Part shown: in pieces, positions 63,454-64,000 of the stretch
Position numbering within the stretch: position 1 is the stretch's first letter
Layout: each line of letters starts with the position of its first letter
From: Endozoicomonas sp. NE40
GTDB lineage: Bacteria; Pseudomonadota; Gammaproteobacteria; Pseudomonadales; Endozoicomonadaceae
Assembly: GCF_040549045.1 (NCBI RefSeq)
Contig: NZ_JBEWTB010000002.1
Coordinates: 4,328,501 to 4,392,500, forward strand
Length of the DNA: 64,000 nt
Reading direction: 5' to 3'
The notes under the pieces: model-generated
The model's input: only the letters and a program-made list of their open reading frames with translations
What the model was told of the DNA's origin: nothing
Database searches by the model: none
Position numbers and translations under genes: made by a program

Positions 63454-64000
63454 AGCCAACTCCTGAATTGTGACTGCACCGCACACATGTACATCAAAAG
63501 GACGCTTAGCCGTTTCATATGGTTGAGTACTTAATGGTCGATTCTCCTTTTTCGGACTACTGACGGGCTTAAATGCTTTAAACCTTTTGGTGAGGAATAC
63601 ATCTGCCTGAAAGGAGTCCTTATCATCGGCTGCGAAGACAGTTCCCGTTCGTAACCAGCCTGTAAGAAATAACAAAAATAGTATAGATCGACTCTTTTTG
63701 AGTTTTTATCTGGTACAAAAGAAATAATCTGACCGACCATATAATTTCTACTCACGCAGACAAAGGCATTATCCATATTCAGGCACCTTGATATTGCAGA
63801 TTTCAAGGTGGGGTAAGATGTTTGTCGCATTGATTTTGCCAAAGGCAAGAAATTATGGTTCGTCCATCATTGTCAATAATCCTGCTTTGGCTATAGCCAC
63901 AAAAATATGACAGCATTTTTAAACGACAGTATTTTGGGCAGGCCGGGGTGCCTTTACTGAATAAGTCCTGAGCGTTCATCAGGAGTGGTGAGAGGATTTC
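63454..64000. other. Non-coding or unassigned end of the window
   Basis: This is the leader of the secreted protein gene and sequence beyond it. A minus-strand frame of about 99 codons from the ATG near 63830 to 63531 has no ribosome binding site or known motif and I do not call it. CACCTTGA and TCAAGGTG (63784-63810) form an 8-bp hairpin with an 11-base loop. No tRNA or mobile element is seen. Confidence 0.35.

Noticed and set aside
63531..63848. 105-codon minus-strand frame at the window end
   Set aside because: TTG start, no ribosome binding site and no family resemblance; it overlaps the leader of the secreted protein gene.

Overview
The window reads as a chromosomal segment of a marine, host-associated gammaproteobacterium. 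Housekeeping proteins (RelA, MazG, TrmJ, CydDC, DinG, RF2, LysRS, Ung, RecBCD, SthA) are of gammaproteobacterial type. Sodium- and osmolyte-linked functions are frequent: an NhaC antiporter, the Na+-NQR maturation pair ApbE/NqrM, a TAXI-TRAP importer, a BetT-type choline carrier, a glycine-betaine-type ABC importer and a remnant of a voltage-gated cation channel. Several genes look host-directed (a YopT-like cysteine protease, a calpain-like protease, a YopH-like tyrosine phosphatase with proline-rich repeats, a secreted protein with a homeodomain-like region). This mixture suggests Endozoicomonas or a relative in the Oceanospirillales. That assignment is inferred from the protein sequences and was not tested by a search.

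Layout. 1-2.0 kb: end of relA, then mazG. 2.1-5.0 kb: three accessory genes, including the two protease-like effector candidates. 5.1-8.2 kb: yceH, add, a GNAT acetyltransferase and trmJ. 8.4-11.9 kb: cydDC. 11.9-16.4 kb: a minus-strand TRAP operon with a hypothetical gene downstream. 16.8-20 kb: a hypothetical gene, a YchJ-like SEC-C protein and an exported NHL-propeller-like protein. 20.5-22.6 kb: dinG. 22.7-25.5 kb: the tyrosine phosphatase and a small acidic exported protein. 25.8-29.7 kb: prfB (with programmed frameshift), lysS and a TetR regulator. 29.7-34.2 kb: an exported Ppx/GppA-like protein, ung, ansA and nhaC. 34.6-43.6 kb: recC-recB-recD on the minus strand. 43.7-46.1 kb: a small hypothetical protein and a delta-60-repeat exported protein. 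46.3-53.8 kb: a large hybrid sensor kinase interrupted by a frameshift, then apbE and nqrM. 54-55.3 kb: sthA, also interrupted by a frameshift. 55.4-56.6 kb: a Fur-box-associated siderophore-interacting flavoprotein and a LysR remnant. 56.6-62 kb: BetT and a divergent betaine-type ABC operon. 62-63.5 kb: a cation-channel fragment and the homeodomain-like secreted protein.

The effector-like genes are scattered singly or in pairs between conserved housekeeping blocks, with no mobile element, tRNA, CRISPR array or secretion apparatus in view. Two conserved genes (the sensor kinase and sthA) each carry a +1 frameshift that removal of a single base repairs exactly. These are either recent inactivations or consensus errors in the assembly.
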